Assembly (NCBI RefSeq): GCF_029946505.1
Contig: NZ_JARZHG010000030.1
Coordinates: forward strand, 62,001 to 126,000
Length of the DNA: 64,000 nt
Direction of reading: 5' to 3'
From: Polyangium sp. y55x31
GTDB taxonomy: Bacteria > Myxococcota_A > Polyangia > Polyangiales > Polyangiaceae
This document shows positions 60,877 through 64,000 of this stretch, one piece after another (the first letter of the stretch is position 1; each line of letters begins with the position of its first letter). The notes beneath the pieces are model-generated. The model was not told where the DNA came from and ran no database searches. It saw only the letters and a list, made by a program, of their open reading frames with translations. The translations under genes were made by a program, and so were the position numbers.

Positions 60877-61569
60877 TTATTTCTGCGTCGCTTTCCGCAT
60901 CTGGCACATCAGATCACAGACCTCGAGCGGCAAGGTCTCGCGCTTCGGCGGCTGCTTCACGACCGGATCCGTCTTCTTGGGCTCGGTCGACTTCGCGTTC
61001 GTGACCGGGCCCGTCCGCTGCGTGACCTTCGTCTTCTCGGGCGCGGTCGTCTCCTTCGCGGGCGGCGTTGTCTTCGCCTCGGCGGGCGGGGCCGGAGGCG
61101 TCGCGGCGCGCTGGATGGCCACCTCGAAATGGGGCGAGACGCGGCTGCCCAGCGTCATCGGCTCGACCTTCGGGCGCGCGCTCGCGGCGCCGATCGCCAT
61201 CGCCGACACCAGGACGGCGCCCACGGCGGCGACCAGCCATCGCCCCTTGCTGCTCTGCGTCTCGACCACCTCGGCGCGCGGCTCGGGGGCCGGCAGCGGG
61301 GCGGGCTCGGGCGCGCCGAAGGGGAAAATCGGCGCGTGCGGCAGGACGGGCGCGGCCGGCTTTTGCACCTCGGCCGCTGCGGCTGCGAGGGCCTTCAGAT
61401 CGATGATGCCCGAGTCGTCGGAGCGCGCGCTCGTTTGATTCGTCGTGGATGCGTCGTTCGAGGCCTGGGCAACGAGTGAGCTCAGCGAAAACATCACCGA
61501 GCCGTCCTCACGCGTTCCCGGGGCCCCCCTCGAGGACATCGTTGGATTGGATCGAGGAATGCTCTTCAT
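60877..61569 (-). CDS. Single-pass membrane protein with Pro/Ala/Lys-rich periplasmic tail
   Basis: 230 residues, ATG at 61569. About 110 residues of Ser/Asn/Ala-rich polar sequence, containing a helical Ala repeat (LKALAAAAAEVQKPAAP), precede one transmembrane helix (about 112-129; WLVAAVGAVLVSAMAIGA). A Pro/Thr/Lys-rich tail follows and ends in a short Cys-containing helix (LEVCDLMCQMRKA). Such membrane proteins occur beside kinase genes in myxobacteria, but no kinase gene lies here. It is monocistronic: a terminator follows, and a strong hairpin lies upstream at 61598-61625. Confidence 0.7.
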   Translation of the reverse strand: MKSIPRSNPTMSSRGAPGTREDGSVMFSLSSLVAQASNDASTTNQTSARSDDSGIIDLKALAAAAAEVQKPAAPVLPHAPIFPFGAPEPAPLPAPEPRAEVVETQSSKGRWLVAAVGAVLVSAMAIGAASARPKVEPMTLGSRVSPHFEVAIQRAATPPAPPAEAKTTPPAKETTAPEKTKVTQRTGPVTNAKSTEPKKTDPVVKQPPKRETLPLEVCDLMCQMRKATQK

Positions 61570-61597
61570 GGCTCGTTTCTCGCTTTCTCCACGTTCA

Positions 61598-61625
61598 CGG
61601 GTCGGGGGTTGTGCCCCCGGACCCG
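61598..61625 (-). promoter_or_regulatory. GC-rich hairpin upstream of the 230-residue gene
   Basis: CGGGTC (61598-61603) pairs with GACCCG (61620-61625) and GGGGG with CCCCC around loop TTGTG, with one bulged G at 61619. It lies 29 bp upstream of the start codon in the divergent promoter region and could regulate translation if transcribed. It resembles the first hairpin of the composite repeats in a degenerate form, but the rest of the repeat is absent. Confidence 0.4.
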
Positions 61626-61824
61626 AATGGCGACGGTCACTGCATTCGACGCACGGCCGCGTTGGAAGTTTTGGTGACCAGGCAAAAGTGCACGAAGGAT
61701 GAAATCCTTCCGTGGGGGACGGGGGGCGAGCGCCCGGCTTGGTCCGGGACGGGGCTCGTGGTAGCTCTGCCGGCTCGCGTGGACGGCCGACTTTCCCGGT
61801 CGGACGCGGTTGTTTCGCTCTTCA

Positions 61825-64000
61825 ATGCGCCCTCGGCTCCTCCTCCCGCTCGTGCTCGCCGCCCTCGCCGGCCCTTCGGCTTGCCGCCCGCCGGCCGAGC
61901 ATGGCGTCGAGCAGCGCCCGCATCCGCGCGCCGAGGCGTCCGTGCAGACGCCCGCGGCTCCCGCTGCTGCGCCCGGAGCCGTCTGCGCGGCTGGGGACGG
62001 TCGATGCACCTCCGAGGAGGTCGCGCTCGTTTGCCAGAATGGCGAACGCTGGGTGGAAGAGCGCTGCGGTGAGGGGTCGACCTGCCTCGGCACAGGCTGC
62101 GTACCCCTCCGCGCCGAAGGCAATCCGCCGGTCGCGCTCGCTCGGGAAGCGCTCCTCGCGCCGCAGGGGGAAGGCTGGTTCGACGCGTGGACGGCCGTCG
62201 GTCCGCTCCCGGGCCCCTTGCCCGAGGGCGAAGCGACGACGACGCCCGACGCCGGCGCCCCGCCTTCGCCGCGCCCGATCTGCGCGAAGGACGGCTACGT
62301 CGACGTCCACGAGAAGGCCGATTCGAAAAAAGGCCCGAAGCCGCCCACCCATTTCGTCCTTTCGGGCCACCTCGTGTCCGGCCGCGCGCAGCGTATCCTC
62401 CTCGCCGCGGGCGTCTCCGGCCGCGTGCGGATTTCCGTGGGCGGAAAGCGCGTCTTCGATGCCACGCGCGAGGCCGATCCCCTGCCCTTCCGGGACGAGA
62501 CGCGGGTCCCGCTCGATCTCGATCGGGGCGTTCATCGAATCGTCGTCGAGGTCGAGCAACCGACGCCGGCGCCCACGGGCTTCTGGCTGCGCGCGCGCTC
62601 CCCTTCCGGCGGACCTGCGCCGGACCTGCTTTTCGCCACGACCCCCGAGGCCACGTGCACGCCGGCCGATCTCCTCCGTGCCGAGATCCAGAAAAAGCCC
62701 ACGGCCACGGGATTCGAGGTCTCCGTGCGGCCCGCGTGGTTTGGCCTCGGCCCTCGGAAAACGCAGGATCTCCCTTACCGCGCCGAGCTCGCTTCCGAGA
62801 AAGGCCCGGCCCGCCCGCTCACCGAGGGCACCGTTCCCGCCGCCTCGCTCGGCACCCCCGACGGCGGGTTTTCCCTCACCATTCCCTTCGAAAAGACCGG
62901 GACGACCGACCTCCGTCTCCGCCTCGGCGCGGCGCCCGGGACCGAGCAGAAGATCCCGCTCGTCTACCGCGGCTCCTTGCAAAAACGCGTCATCGCGCTC
63001 GCGGACAAACGCGAAACCATCGAACGTTCATCGGCCACCCGCGGCGAAAAGGACAGCCTCGTCGCCCACATCGATGGCCTCGTCGAAAACCTCGCGCAAA
63101 ACGATCCCGACATCTCCTGGATCAAGCGTCAGACCGAGGAAGCCGAGACCCTGCTCGCCTCGCTCGAAAAAGGCGAAAGCCCCTATACAGGCCGGTTCGG
63201 CGTCCAGCGCCGCGCCTATCGCAGCCCGCTCGACGGCCGCCTCCAGCCCTACGTCCTTTACGTCCCGAGCGCCTACCGCCCCGGGGGCAAACCCCTCCCG
63301 CTCGTCGTCGCTTCCCACGGGCTCGGCAATCGCCCCGAGATCGCGCTGCGGGTCGTCGTCGGCGAGGCGCCCGAGGCGGGCTTCAGTGGACTGCTCGAAG
63401 CGCGCCATTTCCCGGGTTTGCCCGATCTCGGCGCGTTCATCGTCGCGCCGTGGCAATTCGGCAATGCGGGCCAGCGCCACCTCGGCGAGGACGACGTCCT
63501 CCGGGCCATTGCCGAGGTGCGTGCCCACTTCCCCATCGACGAGCGCCGCATCTCCATCACCGGCTACTCGCTCGGCGGCACCGTCGCGTTTTACCTCCCC
63601 TTCCATTACCCGGACCTCTTCTCCGCCTCGGCCCCGCTCTGCGGCTATCCGAACCTGCTCGGCTGGGAGAGCATCCGGAAAGCTCCGCACACGCCCTGGG
63701 AAGACGTTCTCCTCGCCAAACGCTACATCGTGAACTGGGCCGAAAATGGCCAGCACGTGCCGCTCTTCATCGTCCACGGCGGAAAGGACGATCCCACCCG
63801 CTCGCAGCTCGTCGCCGATCGGTATCGATCCCTCGGATATCCCCACAAGTTCGACGTCCAGGAGGATCTCGACCACAACGTCTGGGATTACGGCTACGAG
63901 GACGGCGACATGATCGGGTGGCTCAAATCGCATCGCCGGCCCAAAGCCCCGGATCGCGTCCGGTTCGTCACGGGCGAATGGCGGTACGACCGGGCGCACT
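61825..64000 (+). CDS. Alpha/beta-hydrolase (esterase) lipoprotein, 3' truncated by the window edge
   Basis: 725 codons run off the right edge without a stop. ATG at 61825 begins a signal peptide (LLLPLVLAALAGPSAC, Cys20 as likely lipid site). The N-terminal half (about 30-440) is Cys-rich and beta-rich (GDGRCTSEEVALVCQNGERW in parts; later FVLSGHLVSGRAQRILLAAG) and may be a carbohydrate-binding or regulatory region. The C-terminal half is a PHB-depolymerase/esterase-like alpha/beta hydrolase: nucleophile Ser582 in GYSLGG, acid Asp655 in HGGKDDPT, and His684 in DLDHNVWDY. No frame in the usual tables lists this gene, because its stop lies outside the window. The substrate is unknown. Confidence 0.85.
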   Translation, partial: MRPRLLLPLVLAALAGPSACRPPAEHGVEQRPHPRAEASVQTPAAPAAAPGAVCAAGDGRCTSEEVALVCQNGERWVEERCGEGSTCLGTGCVPLRAEGNPPVALAREALLAPQGEGWFDAWTAVGPLPGPLPEGEATTTPDAGAPPSPRPICAKDGYVDVHEKADSKKGPKPPTHFVLSGHLVSGRAQRILLAAGVSGRVRISVGGKRVFDATREADPLPFRDETRVPLDLDRGVHRIVVEVEQPTPAPTGFWLRARSPSGGPAPDLLFATTPEATCTPADLLRAEIQKKPTATGFEVSVRPAWFGLGPRKTQDLPYRAELASEKGPARPLTEGTVPAASLGTPDGGFSLTIPFEKTGTTDLRLRLGAAPGTEQKIPLVYRGSLQKRVIALADKRETIERSSATRGEKDSLVAHIDGLVENLAQNDPDISWIKRQTEEAETLLASLEKGESPYTGRFGVQRRAYRSPLDGRLQPYVLYVPSAYRPGGKPLPLVVASHGLGNRPEIALRVVVGEAPEAGFSGLLEARHFPGLPDLGAFIVAPWQFGNAGQRHLGEDDVLRAIAEVRAHFPIDERRISITGYSLGGTVAFYLPFHYPDLFSASAPLCGYPNLLGWESIRKAPHTPWEDVLLAKRYIVNWAENGQHVPLFIVHGGKDDPTRSQLVADRYRSLGYPHKFDVQEDLDHNVWDYGYEDGDMIGWLKSHRRPKAPDRVRFVTGEWRYDRAH

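Noticed and set aside
3-64000. CRISPR arrays, tRNA or rRNA genes, insertion sequences, or a prophage
   Set aside because: No short direct-repeat arrays with unique spacers, cloverleaf-like sequences, transposase or phage genes were recognised. The repeated elements seen are the intergenic hairpin family and in-frame coding repeats.

Overview
The window is high-GC, densely coded DNA from a myxobacterium, most likely of the Sorangium/Polyangium type. The evidence is the strong GC bias at third codon positions, the number of signal-peptide, lipoprotein and low-complexity Pro/Ala proteins, and lineage-typical families: AgmX/PglI C-terminal proteins, gliding-type TPR proteins, paired myxobacterial outer-membrane beta-barrels, a TIGR02266-type PilZ protein, and a Ser/Thr kinase fused to a sigma54 activator. 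I saw no rRNA, tRNA, CRISPR array, insertion sequence or prophage.

Layout. 0-3 kb: the tail of a membrane-anchored protein, then ftsY behind a clear promoter. 3-6.2 kb: two tandem outer-membrane beta-barrel genes (GltA/GltB-like in character) and a HEAT-repeat protein. 6.4-11.7 kb: a candidate electron-transfer module of an outer-membrane barrel, a 13-heme c-type cytochrome translationally coupled to it, a small protein, a lipoprotein with one heme motif and a DUF3105 lipoprotein. 11.8-16 kb: a 1403-residue kinase-TPR-like-GAF-AAA+-Fis regulator. 16-19.2 kb (minus): ctaB, a DUF420 protein and a SCO1/SenC protein, meaning cytochrome-oxidase maturation, plus a cupredoxin-like lipoprotein. 19.3-24 kb: a membrane protein, a YbjN-like protein, a TonB-like protein and an SDR dehydrogenase. 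24-30 kb: a flippase-like membrane protein, an SMI1/KNR4-like protein, an RluD-type pseudouridine synthase, a toxin-antitoxin pair, a glycosyltransferase-like membrane protein and Maf. 30.4-33.2 kb: an OmpA/thrombospondin-type-3 protein coupled to a PPC (DUF296) domain protein.

33.3-47.9 kb is one long minus-strand block. Its downstream part is a polysaccharide-export set (short OPX lipoprotein, outer-membrane barrel, coiled-coil periplasmic protein) with its own sigma70-type promoter. Its upstream part resembles the Myxococcus Glt gliding machinery: three large TPR proteins, a GltG-like AgmX/PglI protein and several small envelope proteins, with several start-stop overlaps. An ECF sigma factor and its zinc-finger anti-sigma factor are transcribed divergently from it. 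50-64 kb holds a repeat-rich lipoprotein, a PilZ protein, a GT39-like membrane protein, the coupled GTPases era and der, a TTG-start membrane protein, two small membrane proteins and, running off the edge, an alpha/beta-hydrolase lipoprotein.

The most unusual non-coding signal is a roughly 105-bp composite repeat present three times (26920-27027, 51916-52021 and, inverted, 52121-52225). All copies lie between convergent genes. Each is built of several hairpins whose arms differ between copies by matched, base-pair-preserving changes. This looks like a structured intergenic element family, perhaps a bidirectional terminator or a REP-like element.
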